Shown piece after piece: positions 1 through 8,504 of a stretch of 64,000 nucleotides of DNA. A model generated the notes under the pieces. The model saw only the letters and a list, made by a program, of their open reading frames with translations, was not told where the DNA came from and did not search any database. Both the position numbers and the translations under genes were made by a program. The DNA is from an uncultured Caryophanales bacterium (GTDB lineage: Bacteria; Bacillota_I; Bacilli_A; RFN20; CAG-826). How positions within the stretch are numbered: the stretch's first letter is position 1; each line of letters opens with the position of its first letter. Location of the stretch: the NCBI GenBank assembly GCA_946407815.1, contig CAMJPB010000001.1:584335-648334 (forward strand). Reading direction: 5' to 3'.

Positions 1-449
1 TCCACCATTAATTCATAAGATCTAGCAATGATATTACCCATTGTTTGACCTAAATCTGCTCCAACGGCATTCAAATAGACATCAGGATCAGCAATGCCTA
101 AATCTTTAAAAAAGACACCATTAAGGTTGTAATCATAGTTTTGGCCAGTGTGGCAAAGAACAGTGTCAAAATACTGTCTAGATTTATTAATTACCGCTGC
201 TAAACGGATAATTTCAGGACGTGTTCCAACAATAATCAATAACTTAATTTTGCCGTTATTCTTAAAACCTTTGAAATCTTCTGTCGTGAATTTGACACAT
301 TCATTCTTTTTTAGGTTTTCGACAATTTTATCATTCACTAAATTATCATTTTCATATCTCTGATATGTTCTTAAAGAAACTCCTAATTTATTAGCAGCTT
401 CTTGTTGGGTTAACCCAAGTTTTTTTCTTAATTCGTGCAAATTTTCCAT
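1..449 (-). CDS. capG: HTH-fused UDP-GlcNAc/FucNAc C2-epimerase (CapG/WecB family), 5' part only
   Basis: The gene runs off the left edge; its first 149 residues are visible. Residues 1-36 are an Xre/Cro-type helix-turn-helix (LTQQEAANKLGVSLRTYQRYE). From about residue 68 a typical non-hydrolysing UDP-sugar 2-epimerase begins, with the signatures VGTRPEIIRLAAVI, HTGQNYDYNLN and GQTMGNIIARSYELM. These are closest to CapG/WbjD, which makes UDP-L-FucNAc in the last step of the CapE-CapF-CapG route. CapE and CapF lie upstream in the same direction, which supports this reading over a housekeeping MnaA. The HTH is not a normal part of the family, and the cytosolic CapE has one too. The start is the only ATG in front of the HTH. 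The rest of the protein is outside the window. Confidence 0.85.
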   Translation of the reverse strand, partial: MENLHELRKKLGLTQQEAANKLGVSLRTYQRYENDNLVNDKIVENLKKNECVKFTTEDFKGFKNNGKIKLLIIVGTRPEIIRLAAVINKSRQYFDTVLCHTGQNYDYNLNGVFFKDLGIADPDVYLNAVGADLGQTMGNIIARSYELMV

Positions 450-465
450 GTCTTAAGTTTATGAC

Positions 466-481
466 ATTTATACGTAAAAGA
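466..481 (-). promoter_or_regulatory. TATACGTA core upstream of capG, possible operator
   Basis: Twenty bases before the capG start lies TATACGTA (469-476) inside a partly symmetrical AT-rich block. The same eight bases form the middle of the perfect palindrome at the capE promoter (5134-5145). The link to the HTH domains of both proteins is inference, since an eight-base match alone could be chance. Confidence 0.3.
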
Positions 482-515
482 CAAGATTTAAAAAAAGCAC
501 CAGTACAACTGATGC

Positions 516-2765
516 CTAATTTTCTGGATGTTTAGATTCTGAAATATATCTATCAATAACTCTTCTAGCAATTTCACTCCAAGGGATTGGAATTGTCTTA
601 GAAGCTTGCTCTCCAACTTCATCCATTTTATTGGAATCATATATTTCATTTATCTTCTCACACATTGAATCAACATTATTCTCTGCTAAGTATCCATTTT
701 CATTATCTACAATGATTTCAGCAGCTGTTGATCCTCTTACGAGCAATGCCGGAAGTTTGGCTAATGCTGCCTCCCTAACAACAAGTGGAGCATTGTCGTA
801 AAGTGATGGGAAGAAGAAGATATCGCATAGTTCATATAAACCAAATAGTGCTTTTCTGCTCTTAATTTTTCCAACGAAAGAAACTTTATCGTTTATACCG
901 ATTTCAGAAGCATATTTTTTAATTGCTTCTTCATCATAGCCGGTTCCAACAATAATTGTATGATATTTATCGTCCTTTTCACATAGAGCTTTTGTGGTGT
1001 CTAAAACGAGTTTTAAGTTCTTATGCCATATTTGTTGACCAACAAATAATAGAAGGCGCTTATTAGAAGGAATATTGCAGTGACTCATCGCCTCTTTTTT
1101 AAAATCTTCAACGTTTCCTTCAGGCATATTTTCAACACCGTTTTCCATTACACCAATAGGCCCGTTAAAGCCGTATGATTTTAATGTTTCACCAGTAGAT
1201 GCACTACAAGCCCAAACTCTATCAACCCTACGATAGAAATAGCAAATGTATTTGACCATTATGGATGCCAAAATCTTGCTGTGTGTTAAATGTAAAGTAT
1301 CATCATAGTATTTACTATGGAATGTTGTAAAAACAGGGATTTTACGTCTTCTGAAATATTTCTGCATCATTTGTCCCAGAATCATTGGAGAATGAATATG
1401 AACAACATCAAAATGCTTAGAAGCTATATATTTCTTTGCTTTTCTACCTAAGAAAGGCTTAACGGAATCAAACGGGATTCCTGGAACTTTGAATTTAGGT
1501 AATCTATATACTTCGTAAGGTAAATTAGAATCATCAGCACCATCTAAATCTGGAACGATTACAACTGGGTGATGACCCATTTTAACGAATTCTCTAGCAT
1601 ATTGATCAACCGTTCGAACAACTCCATCTATAACCGGGAAGAAGTTATCACACACAAGCGCAATATTTAAAGGCCTATCCGCAGGAACTTCTTTTCTGTG
1701 CATGTAAGAGTTTTTAACTGAACTTCTAAGAACAACTACCAAACCAATAATGATCCATGAATAGTAAACTAAAGCTCTCCAATAAAGCATTGCCCAGAAT
1801 AAGGCACCTGCAGGAAGAGCTCCAAAGACTAAGAAGAATGATGTCTCGGCAGCACCAGAATTTCCTGGGGTTGGAATAATTGTGATTGCGAGATAAATAT
1901 AAACAGTAATAACAAAGTTAGTCCACCAATCAACGCTTCCACCGAATGCCTTAATTGCAAAATATGGAATTGATAAAATAGCGAATTGATATACAAAAGA
2001 CCAGAACATTGTTGGAATCAAAAATGTTGGTCTTCTAATAGCTTGTTTAATTAAGTCAACGTATTCTTTAATACCATTTAAAGTTCTGTCATGAGCCTTT
2101 TCATAGTCTTTGACTATTCGCATCTTTTTCCCAAGTTTCAAAAAGCCAATAATTAAAGCGTTAATTGGTTTTGGGAACAGGGCAAAGGCAATAACTAGCA
2201 ATGGAAAGAATGAGTAAAAGCCTAAACCGATATAGGCCATAACCTTAACAGCAGTAACTGCTGAAGGAATCTCGACTGTTGATGGTGAAATGATTAAAAC
2301 TAAAACAGCAATTACGATAAAGGCGATTTGTTGTGACAAGAAACCGCTCATCGTAATACTAGTAGAGGCTCCGCCTGTGTATCCTCTTTTGTGTAAGAAG
2401 TGAATTTGGAAAGGCTGACCGCCTGCACCTAAAGGTGTGATATTATCGGCGTACTTACCGTAAGTAGCGACCTGGAATGACCCTCGTCTATCAAGACGAC
2501 CGCATCCTGAAAGAATAAGGTTACGATATTTCATGTATTCAGCAAATAAAGCTGCGCCAAAAACAACTATACCAAGTAGAGTAAAGATTGGATTTAAACT
2601 AGAAATCTCTAATTTTGATGGCTCACCTTTATTGTTTGTTAATTCTCTAATTACAATAAAGGCGACAATGCCTAAATTTAACAAAATAACTAAAAGAAGA
2701 GTTATTAATCGACTCTTTTTCTTCTTTTTAGTATCTATTTCTTGAACCTTGTTATCGACTTTCAT
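516..2765 (-). CDS. Flippase-like membrane domain fused to a GT4 glycosyltransferase
   Basis: 749 residues in two parts. Residues about 20-350 hold a series of hydrophobic segments of the lysylphosphatidylglycerol-synthase transmembrane / UPF0104 flippase-like family (GAGGQPFQIHFL, TPGNSGAAE). Residues about 365-745 are a GT-B glycosyltransferase of family 4 (start ALVCDNFFPVIDGVVRT, later HIHSPMILG, LFVGQQIWHKNL and a GSTAAEIIVDNENGYL donor-site region). The protein probably adds a sugar to a lipid at the membrane and may help move lipid or glycolipid across it; the substrate is unknown. It sits between capF and capG in the same direction, which suggests a role in the same surface glycan or in glycolipid synthesis. 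No clear Shine-Dalgarno precedes the ATG. A 14-base inverted repeat (CGCTT/AAGCG) lies just upstream. Confidence 0.8.
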   Translation of the reverse strand: MKVDNKVQEIDTKKKKKSRLITLLLVILLNLGIVAFIVIRELTNNKGEPSKLEISSLNPIFTLLGIVVFGAALFAEYMKYRNLILSGCGRLDRRGSFQVATYGKYADNITPLGAGGQPFQIHFLHKRGYTGGASTSITMSGFLSQQIAFIVIAVLVLIISPSTVEIPSAVTAVKVMAYIGLGFYSFFPLLVIAFALFPKPINALIIGFLKLGKKMRIVKDYEKAHDRTLNGIKEYVDLIKQAIRRPTFLIPTMFWSFVYQFAILSIPYFAIKAFGGSVDWWTNFVITVYIYLAITIIPTPGNSGAAETSFFLVFGALPAGALFWAMLYWRALVYYSWIIIGLVVVLRSSVKNSYMHRKEVPADRPLNIALVCDNFFPVIDGVVRTVDQYAREFVKMGHHPVVIVPDLDGADDSNLPYEVYRLPKFKVPGIPFDSVKPFLGRKAKKYIASKHFDVVHIHSPMILGQMMQKYFRRRKIPVFTTFHSKYYDDTLHLTHSKILASIMVKYICYFYRRVDRVWACSASTGETLKSYGFNGPIGVMENGVENMPEGNVEDFKKEAMSHCNIPSNKRLLLFVGQQIWHKNLKLVLDTTKALCEKDDKYHTIIVGTGYDEEAIKKYASEIGINDKVSFVGKIKSRKALFGLYELCDIFFFPSLYDNAPLVVREAALAKLPALLVRGSTAAEIIVDNENGYLAENNVDSMCEKINEIYDSNKMDEVGEQASKTIPIPWSEIARRVIDRYISESKHPEN

Positions 2766-2832
2766 TCAATATACGCTTATAAAAGCGATATTATTTTAAA
2801 ACATTATAGGTGTTAATGCAAAGTATTATACT

Positions 2833-3936
2833 TTATTGCACATCTACAGGCTCTCTAAATGTATCTGGAGTGTCATCTGAGTAAACCTCTGAGATCCACA
2901 TTAGAGTTTTAGAGTTTTTAGTGCCTATATTTTTTATGTCATGAGTATGATAAGGAGTGATATTGACATTAACAGACTTGTCTCCGTCTTGCTTGTATTC
3001 AACAATTTCAGTTGATCCAATCTTTCTTAATCTTGTAACACAGTTACCTTCTACTGTCATGAAGATTTCATTTTTGTAAGTGTGGTAATGACCGCCTTTT
3101 AAGATGCCTGGATAAGCAAAATTCACGGAAATTTGCCCATATTTTTTGTTTTTATAGATCTCTTCGAAGTATCCTCTTTGGTCTTCCGCGTAATTATATG
3201 AATAGGAATCATCCTTTAAATAATCAAGGAATGAAATAAAGAGCTTAACTTCAAATGGGCTATGTAAAGTTGGAAGATGTTCATCACTTTCAACCGAAGC
3301 TTTAAATCCTTTTAATAAGGAAGCAAGGTTCCCTAATGAACAATCATGAATTGGTGAGACAGAAAGAATTTCTTTTGAAGGAGAAATATTTCCTTTTATA
3401 CATTCCACGAATGTATTTACAATATCATCAACGTAGTTATAGTGGACAACATAATTTGGATCTCTAATTTCAATTGGAAGATCATGAGCTATATTGTACA
3501 TAAATGTTGCGGCTGCACTGTTGTAGTTTGGTCTACACCACTTGCCAAAAACGTTAGCAAGTCTAAATACATAAACTGGAAGGCCAGAATTGAGTAAATA
3601 ATCTTCACCCATTTTCTTGGATTTTCCATAGTCGTTATCTAGTGCTGCTTGAGTTGAACTGGACATGATTATTGGGGTATTTTTACCGAAAATCCCCAGG
3701 AAATCCACCACTTTTTTTGTAAAATTGGTATTTCCGTCGTAAAATTCTTCAATTGTTAAAGGTCTATTGATTCCAGCTAAATGAACAATGAAGTCAGCTT
3801 CCTGAATGTAAGCTTTTAAGTCTTCTTCTGTTTTATCTAAATCGTATGCTAAAACTTCATAACCAGCTTTTGCTAAAGCCTTAGTCATGTGTTTCCCGAT
3901 AAAACCGTTTGCGCCTGATACAAGGATTTTATTCAT
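2833..3936 (-). CDS. capF: CapF-type UDP-2-acetamido-2,6-dideoxy-hexulose reductase/epimerase
   Basis: 367 residues. The N-terminal part is a short-chain dehydrogenase (GANGFIGKHM at residues 9-18, HLAGINRP) and the C-terminal about 110 residues are a cupin (PGILKGGHYHTYKNE, THDIKNIG). This layout is specific to CapF, which acts on the CapE product in UDP-L-FucNAc synthesis: the cupin does C3 epimerisation and the SDR domain does NADPH-dependent C4 reduction. The start at 3936 gives the usual MNKILVSGANG beginning; an upstream TTG at 3966 is in frame but would add residues foreign to the family. The start overlaps the capE stop by eight bases, so the two are probably translationally coupled. 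Confidence 0.88.
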   Translation of the reverse strand: MNKILVSGANGFIGKHMTKALAKAGYEVLAYDLDKTEEDLKAYIQEADFIVHLAGINRPLTIEEFYDGNTNFTKKVVDFLGIFGKNTPIIMSSSTQAALDNDYGKSKKMGEDYLLNSGLPVYVFRLANVFGKWCRPNYNSAAATFMYNIAHDLPIEIRDPNYVVHYNYVDDIVNTFVECIKGNISPSKEILSVSPIHDCSLGNLASLLKGFKASVESDEHLPTLHSPFEVKLFISFLDYLKDDSYSYNYAEDQRGYFEEIYKNKKYGQISVNFAYPGILKGGHYHTYKNEIFMTVEGNCVTRLRKIGSTEIVEYKQDGDKSVNVNITPYHTHDIKNIGTKNSKTLMWISEVYSDDTPDTFREPVDVQ

Positions 3937-5122
3937 GTTGTCTAACTGGTCCACCAAATAATTCAAGTTTCTTTAATAATTTTTCCATACCAGCGACATC
4001 AAGTCTACCAGTGTTGTGAGAAGTATAAGATTCACCGATGTTGAGTTTCTTATTACCTTTTGTGAAATATTTATCATAGTTTAAGTTTCTGTTATCAGCG
4101 GCAACTCTAAAGAAATTACCCATGTCTTCTGCACGAATCATTTCTTCTTGAGTAACTAATGTTTCATAAAGCTTTTCACCGTGTCTAGTTCCTATATAGG
4201 AAATTCCTGTCTTTGAACCTGTCAAGTTAATAACTGCTTTTGCTAAAACATCAATTGTTGCAGCTGGTGCTTTTTGGACGAATAAATCGCCTTGTTCACC
4301 ATGTTCAAATGCATAAAGAACTAAGTCAACAGCATCATCAAGAGTCATCATGAATCTTGTCATTTCTGGATTTGTGATTGTGATTGGTTTTCCTTCATGG
4401 ATTTGTTGTAAGAATAAAGGAATAACAGAACCACGTGACGCCATAACGTTTCCGTAACGGGTTAAGCAAAGAATTGTGTCATCTTTTAAAAGTTGTCTTG
4501 AACGAGCGATAACGTTCTTTTCCATTAAAGCTTTTGAAATACCCATAGCGTTAATTGGATAGGCTGCTTTATCTGTAGATAAGAAAATAGCTTTTTTAAC
4601 ATGATTTTGAACACATGCTGTAATTACGTTATCAGAACCAATTACATTAGTTCTAACAGCTTCCATTGGATAGAATTCACAGGACGGAACTTGTTTTAAT
4701 GCTGCGGCTGAGAAAACATAATCAACGCCTTTGAATGCATCGACAATACTTGAGAGATTTCTAACATCACCAATGTAAAATTTAAGTTTCTCATTGTTGT
4801 ATGCCTTTCTCATGTCGTCTTGTTTCTTTTCGTCACGAGAAAGAATTCTGATTTCTTTAATTTCTGTATTTAAGAATCTATCAACAACCGCGTGACCAAA
4901 TGAACCAGTACCACCAGTGATTAATAAAACCTTATCTTTTAAGATTGATGTGTCTTTTGCGGCCCACTCTCTTAAAATTTCAATCATTCTTGTGAGCTTT
5001 AAATGATCAGCCTTTTCTTCGTCGTTTTCATAAGAAACGTATGTTCTTAAAGATGTCCCAACAATTTTAGCGGCTTCTTCTTGTGTTAATTTGCAATTTT
5101 TGCGAGTTTCTTTTAATGTCAT
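3929..5122 (-). CDS. capE: HTH-fused UDP-GlcNAc 4,6-dehydratase (CapE/PseB-like)
   Basis: 397 residues. Residues 1-50 are an Xre-type helix-turn-helix (LTQEEAAKIVGTSLRTYVSYE), nearly the same as that on CapG. The Rossmann-fold sugar-nucleotide dehydratase starts near residue 62 with ITGGTGSFG and contains AAALKQVPSCEFYPMEA, STDKAAYPINAMGISKA and FMMTLDDAVDLV, typical of the inverting 4,6-dehydratases CapE/PseB. With CapF and CapG this gives the full route to UDP-L-FucNAc. The start at 5122 is chosen because GAGGTG sits seven bases upstream and the HTH begins there; the longer open frame reads through the promoter. A 12-base perfect palindrome separates the -10 box from the ribosome site, which would suit self-regulation by the HTH. 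Confidence 0.9.
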   Translation of the reverse strand: MTLKETRKNCKLTQEEAAKIVGTSLRTYVSYENDEEKADHLKLTRMIEILREWAAKDTSILKDKVLLITGGTGSFGHAVVDRFLNTEIKEIRILSRDEKKQDDMRKAYNNEKLKFYIGDVRNLSSIVDAFKGVDYVFSAAALKQVPSCEFYPMEAVRTNVIGSDNVITACVQNHVKKAIFLSTDKAAYPINAMGISKALMEKNVIARSRQLLKDDTILCLTRYGNVMASRGSVIPLFLQQIHEGKPITITNPEMTRFMMTLDDAVDLVLYAFEHGEQGDLFVQKAPAATIDVLAKAVINLTGSKTGISYIGTRHGEKLYETLVTQEEMIRAEDMGNFFRVAADNRNLNYDKYFTKGNKKLNIGESYTSHNTGRLDVAGMEKLLKKLELFGGPVRQHE

Positions 5123-5133
5123 ATTTGCACCTC

Positions 5134-5178
5134 GTATACGTATACATAGTATATCTTTATATAAAAAAGTAAAGTAAA
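5134..5178 (-). promoter_or_regulatory. capE promoter with palindromic operator GTATACGTATAC
   Basis: On the minus strand a -35-like TTTACT (5178-5173) and a -10 TATACT (5153-5148) are followed at once by the perfect 12-base palindrome GTATACGTATAC (5145-5134) and then by the GAGGTG ribosome site. A repressor bound here would cover the transcription start. The HTH domain of CapE is the obvious candidate, by inference. Confidence 0.6.
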
Positions 5179-5218
5179 AGTGCAAAATTTGCATATTTTT
5201 AGATTTTGATGAAAGCAA

Positions 5219-5246
5219 AAGAAAATGTGCCGTCTGGCACATTCTC
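5219..5246 (-). terminator. Terminator after the 5264-5626 gene
   Basis: Minus-strand hairpin GAGAATGTGCC / GGCACATTTTC with an AGAC loop, followed by TTTTC. It separates the two unknown genes from the cap operon. Confidence 0.8.
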
Positions 5247-5263
5247 ACATAATTACTTCGTAA

Positions 5264-5626
5264 TTATTTAGTAGGTTCTGCTGCAGGAGCTTCTTCGACC
5301 ACTTGAACAGCTTGTTTAACTTCGATAGTTTTGCTGTTTTGTGCTGCAATTCTTTGCTCTCTACGAACCTTCTTTTCAACTTCTCTGTCGGCTCTCTTAG
5401 CATTGAAGAGTAAGACAATGATTGATAAGACAACGGAAGCACCTAATAAGATTAATCCGAGGTATCTTAATTCAAAATGAATTGCTTCTTCAAATTCTTC
5501 AATGAAGTTGCCGTCACCAGCCATGTGATAACCGATGATTCCAAAGATAATACAAACAAGTCCAAGGAATGCGATGAAACCACAAACTAGGTACCAAATA
5601 AATTCTTTTGTTGTAACTTTTTTCAT
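5264..5626 (-). CDS. Small membrane protein of unknown function, two TM segments
   Basis: 120 residues. Two hydrophobic segments (about 10-32 and 54-73) flank a short acidic stretch, followed by a charged cytosolic-looking tail rich in K, R and E that ends AAEPTK. GGAGAA lies seven bases before the ATG. It follows the 286-residue helical protein by 18 bases, so the two form a pair, closed by the terminator at 5219. I recognise no family. A scaffold or membrane anchor for its partner is possible but not shown. Confidence 0.7.
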   Translation of the reverse strand: MKKVTTKEFIWYLVCGFIAFLGLVCIIFGIIGYHMAGDGNFIEEFEEAIHFELRYLGLILLGASVVLSIIVLLFNAKRADREVEKKVRREQRIAAQNSKTIEVKQAVQVVEEAPAAEPTK

Positions 5627-5644
5627 AGGATTCTCCTAAGCTAA

Positions 5645-6505
5645 TTAAGCTTGTGCACCGCCTTGATTTTGTTGCATTTTTTGAACTTCTTCAGTGAAGT
5701 GTTTCATAAATGCTTCATAGACAGGTTTCCATTCACCTTCCCATTTTGCAGTGTGTTCTCTAGCAATCTTCTTAACTGAGATAAACATATCTCCGAAGTT
5801 CTTGCCTGCTGGAAGATCTCTACGACCACCAGTCATCTCGATTAATGCAAAGAGTGGGTCAATTACTTCGTAATATTCTGCACTTCTTGCGACTGCATTT
5901 TCTCTAACGAAATGGAATTGTTTAACTAAACGATTAATATCGTTTTGGATGAAGTTGGATTGGGCTGTGATAGCACCTTTTGCTTCTTGTCTTGCTTTGT
6001 TGTATTCAGCAAATTGATGATCAAGTTCTTCTAACATTAACATATTAACAAGTCCACGATAGAAGTATTCTTCCTTATTAAGAACATCTGGGAATGTTGG
6101 TTCATCATACTTGTTATCTTTTTGTGCTGCTGCAACATGAGCGGCAATAATCTTACGAACTTCTTCATGGATTGGAAGAACAAGTTCAAAGATTTTGATT
6201 GCTTGAGAATAGTCGACTCTTAATTCAACACCATCTTGAGAAAGTTTAACGATTGTTGATTCTTCAGAATAAACATCATTTAAGAGCTCATTGATTTTAT
6301 CAAGTAAGTTTTTACCTGCTTCTCCAGAGTTCTCTAAACAGTTCTTAAGTGGAGTGTTTTGAGTGATTTCTGTTTTAATAATTTCTTTTCTTGCTTTATA
6401 TGCTTCGACTTCATATTTGTCTTTTTTCATTGCATATTCAAGTGTGTTGAATGTGACAACGTCGAATCTAATGAAGCTTGCAATTGCGGCTGTATAATTA
6501 TTCAT
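5645..6505 (-). CDS. Unknown helical cytosolic protein
   Basis: 286 residues with no signal peptide or membrane segment and long predicted helices throughout; the tail MQQNQGGAQA looks disordered. The start at 6505 is preceded by AGAAAGGAT; the longer open frame adds 20 unlikely residues. I do not recognise a domain. It is expressed with the small membrane protein 18 bases downstream. The real-gene call rests on the good ribosome site, full length and codon use like its neighbours. Confidence 0.7.
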   Translation of the reverse strand: MNNYTAAIASFIRFDVVTFNTLEYAMKKDKYEVEAYKARKEIIKTEITQNTPLKNCLENSGEAGKNLLDKINELLNDVYSEESTIVKLSQDGVELRVDYSQAIKIFELVLPIHEEVRKIIAAHVAAAQKDNKYDEPTFPDVLNKEEYFYRGLVNMLMLEELDHQFAEYNKARQEAKGAITAQSNFIQNDINRLVKQFHFVRENAVARSAEYYEVIDPLFALIEMTGGRRDLPAGKNFGDMFISVKKIAREHTAKWEGEWKPVYEAFMKHFTEEVQKMQQNQGGAQA

Positions 6506-6602
6506 AATTATATCCTTTCTAACTACTATTTGAATCTCAGCTACGATATTAAAATCGCACGACATTATCTTATGATAAATGTCAACTATTTACAAGCAAA
6601 AG

Positions 6603-6629
6603 AAAAGAGAGGATTAAATCCCCTCTTTA
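6603..6629 (-). terminator. Terminator after hpf
   Basis: Minus-strand stem AAAGAGGGG / CCTCTCTTT around ATTTAAT, followed by TCTTTTG. Confidence 0.8.
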
Positions 6630-6646
6630 AGATTTTAGACAATTTC

Positions 6647-7201
6647 TTATTTGAGTTCGTTCTCTGCTTGGAAGATTCCATAACCACCATCTTCACGTTT
6701 GTAGACAACGGAGATTTTGTCATCTTCTTCATCTAAATAGAGGAAGAATGGGTGATCGATTGCTTCCATTCTAGCGACAGCTTCTTCAACTGTCATTGGC
6801 TCTAAATACTTTGTCTTGATACGGACAATTTCATCTTCTTCATCGGATGTTTGTTCCATATCTTCGAGATAATCTAAGGCTAATGCCTTGCCTAATGACA
6901 TTTTGCCATTAGAACGATCCATTCTTGTTTTTAGTTTTCTCATTTGACCTTCAAGCTTATCGATTGCAAGGTCAACAGCTGCATAAAGGTCGTCATTAGA
7001 AACCTCAGCTCTTAAATCCATGTATTGGGTAAAGATTGTAATCTCAACCTTTGCTCCAACGTGGTAGGATCTGACGACTACGCGGCAAGAAACATCTTCA
7101 TTAATAACGAAATACTTTTCGAGTCGGGAAAGCTTTTTCTCAACTGCGGTTTTAATTGCTTCCGTTACTGTTATGTTCTTACCAATAATTTGGTACTTCA
7201 T
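6647..7201 (-). CDS. hpf: Ribosome hibernation promoting factor, long form
   Basis: 184 residues. The N-terminal about 100 residues are the S30AE/YfiA fold that binds the 30S decoding site (MKYQIIGKNITVTEAIK, SNDDLYAAVDLAID). The C-terminal domain (MTVEEAVARMEAIDHPFFLYLDEE, then YKREDGGYGIFQ) is the dimerisation part found in long HPFs, which make 100S ribosome dimers in resting cells. AGGAGA precedes the start at 7201; the six extra residues of the longer frame are not needed. It is a single-gene unit with its own terminator. Confidence 0.95.
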   Translation of the reverse strand: MKYQIIGKNITVTEAIKTAVEKKLSRLEKYFVINEDVSCRVVVRSYHVGAKVEITIFTQYMDLRAEVSNDDLYAAVDLAIDKLEGQMRKLKTRMDRSNGKMSLGKALALDYLEDMEQTSDEEDEIVRIKTKYLEPMTVEEAVARMEAIDHPFFLYLDEEDDKISVVYKREDGGYGIFQAENELK

Positions 7202-7294
7202 AACAAGTTCTCCTTTCAAAATTAGTTATGTGTAGCTAATTACAATTATATTATCGCAAATTATTAAAAATAATTAAAGAGGAAAGCAAAAAGA

Positions 7295-7316
7295 AAGAGA
7301 GAAGAAATTCTCTCTT
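7295..7316 (-). terminator. Terminator after metK
   Basis: Minus-strand stem AAGAGAGAA / TTCTCTCTT with a TTTC loop, then TCTTTTTG; it overlaps the metK stop codon. Confidence 0.75.
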
Positions 7317-8478
7317 ACTTAATTAATTTTTTGATTTCATCAACTTTATCGAGCTTTTCCCAAGGAATATCTAGATCTGGTCGACCAAAATGGCCATAAT
7401 TTGTCAATTTGTGATACTCAAATGTAGGTTTTGTGAGTGAGAAATTTTTAATAATCATTCCAGGTCTTAAATCAAAGACTTTGTAAATGACATCAACAAC
7501 CTTTTCTTCATCAACTTTTGAAGTGCCAAATGAGTCAACATAAACGGAAACTGGTTCACTTCTTCCGATTGCATAGGCAATTTGGATTTCACATCTTTCC
7601 ATCACGCCTGCTGCCACAAGGTTTTTAGCGATGTAACGTGCCATGTAGGAGGCTGAACGGTCGACTTTTGTTGGATCTTTTCCTGAGAAAGCGCCACCAC
7701 CATGATGACCTGCTCCCCCATAAGTATCGACAATAATTTTTCTACCAGTAACACCAGTGTCTCCAGCTGGACCACCAATAACGAATTTGCCGGTTGGATT
7801 AATCAAAACTTCAAAGTCAGAATTTAATCCGAATGATGCAACAACTGGAACCATAATACTGTTTTTAACAAATTCTTTGAATTTGTCCATATCAATATCT
7901 GGGTCGTGTTGAATTGACATTAAAACAGTCTGAACAACAGGATTTTTACGGTCAGTATAATCGACTGTAACTTGAGATTTCATGTCTGGTCTTGCGTGTT
8001 TAAACTCGCCAGATTTTCTCATGTTTGTTGCGACACGAACAAGCTTATGAGCGATGACAATTGGAAGTGGCATATAACCTTCATTTTCATCAGTTGCATA
8101 GCCAAACATAATTCCTTGGTCTCCTGCACCAACTTCTTCAGGTTTTTTGGCGTCAACACCCATTGCAATATCAGCAGATTGTTCTTTTACCTTTACATCA
8201 ATTTTTACTGTATCAGCATTAAATCCATACTCATCCTTGGTATAACCAATATCTCTAATAACATCACGAGCAATCTTGTCATAATTTGGACGGGCTTTTG
8301 ATGTAATTTCACCACCGATTAAAACGTAATCAGTTGTAACGAAAACTTCGCAAGCTACTCTTGAACTAGGATCAACTTTTAGACATTCATCCAAAATTGT
8401 ATCTGCGATTTGGTCGCAAACCTTATCAGGATGTCCTTCTGAGACAGATTCTGAAGTAAACAAATTTCTTTTTTCCAT
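7315..8478 (-). CDS. metK: S-adenosylmethionine synthetase
   Basis: 387 residues, normal length. It makes SAM from methionine and ATP. Signatures visible: FTSESVSEGHPDKVCDQIADT at the start, GAGDQGIMFGYA, the glycine-rich phosphate loop GGGAFSGKDPTKVDRSA, and FGRPDLDIPWEKLD near the end. AAGGAAAA precedes the ATG at 8478. The mRNA leader carries an S-box riboswitch with a terminator, so SAM should shut off its own synthesis. Confidence 0.97.
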   Translation of the reverse strand: MEKRNLFTSESVSEGHPDKVCDQIADTILDECLKVDPSSRVACEVFVTTDYVLIGGEITSKARPNYDKIARDVIRDIGYTKDEYGFNADTVKIDVKVKEQSADIAMGVDAKKPEEVGAGDQGIMFGYATDENEGYMPLPIVIAHKLVRVATNMRKSGEFKHARPDMKSQVTVDYTDRKNPVVQTVLMSIQHDPDIDMDKFKEFVKNSIMVPVVASFGLNSDFEVLINPTGKFVIGGPAGDTGVTGRKIIVDTYGGAGHHGGGAFSGKDPTKVDRSASYMARYIAKNLVAAGVMERCEIQIAYAIGRSEPVSVYVDSFGTSKVDEEKVVDVIYKVFDLRPGMIIKNFSLTKPTFEYHKLTNYGHFGRPDLDIPWEKLDKVDEIKKLIK

Positions 8479-8504
8479 ACGCGTTTTCCTTAAATATAAA
8501 TAAA

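Noticed and set aside
1857..1875. GAATTTCCTGGGGTT in the flippase gene as a dispersed-motif copy
   Set aside because: It lies over a TPGNSG stretch probably constrained by protein sequence, has only one half of the motif, and is not followed by the second half.
5245..5442. Alternative open frame inside the small membrane-protein gene
   Set aside because: It lies in another frame of a better-supported gene, covers the terminator and has no ribosome site.
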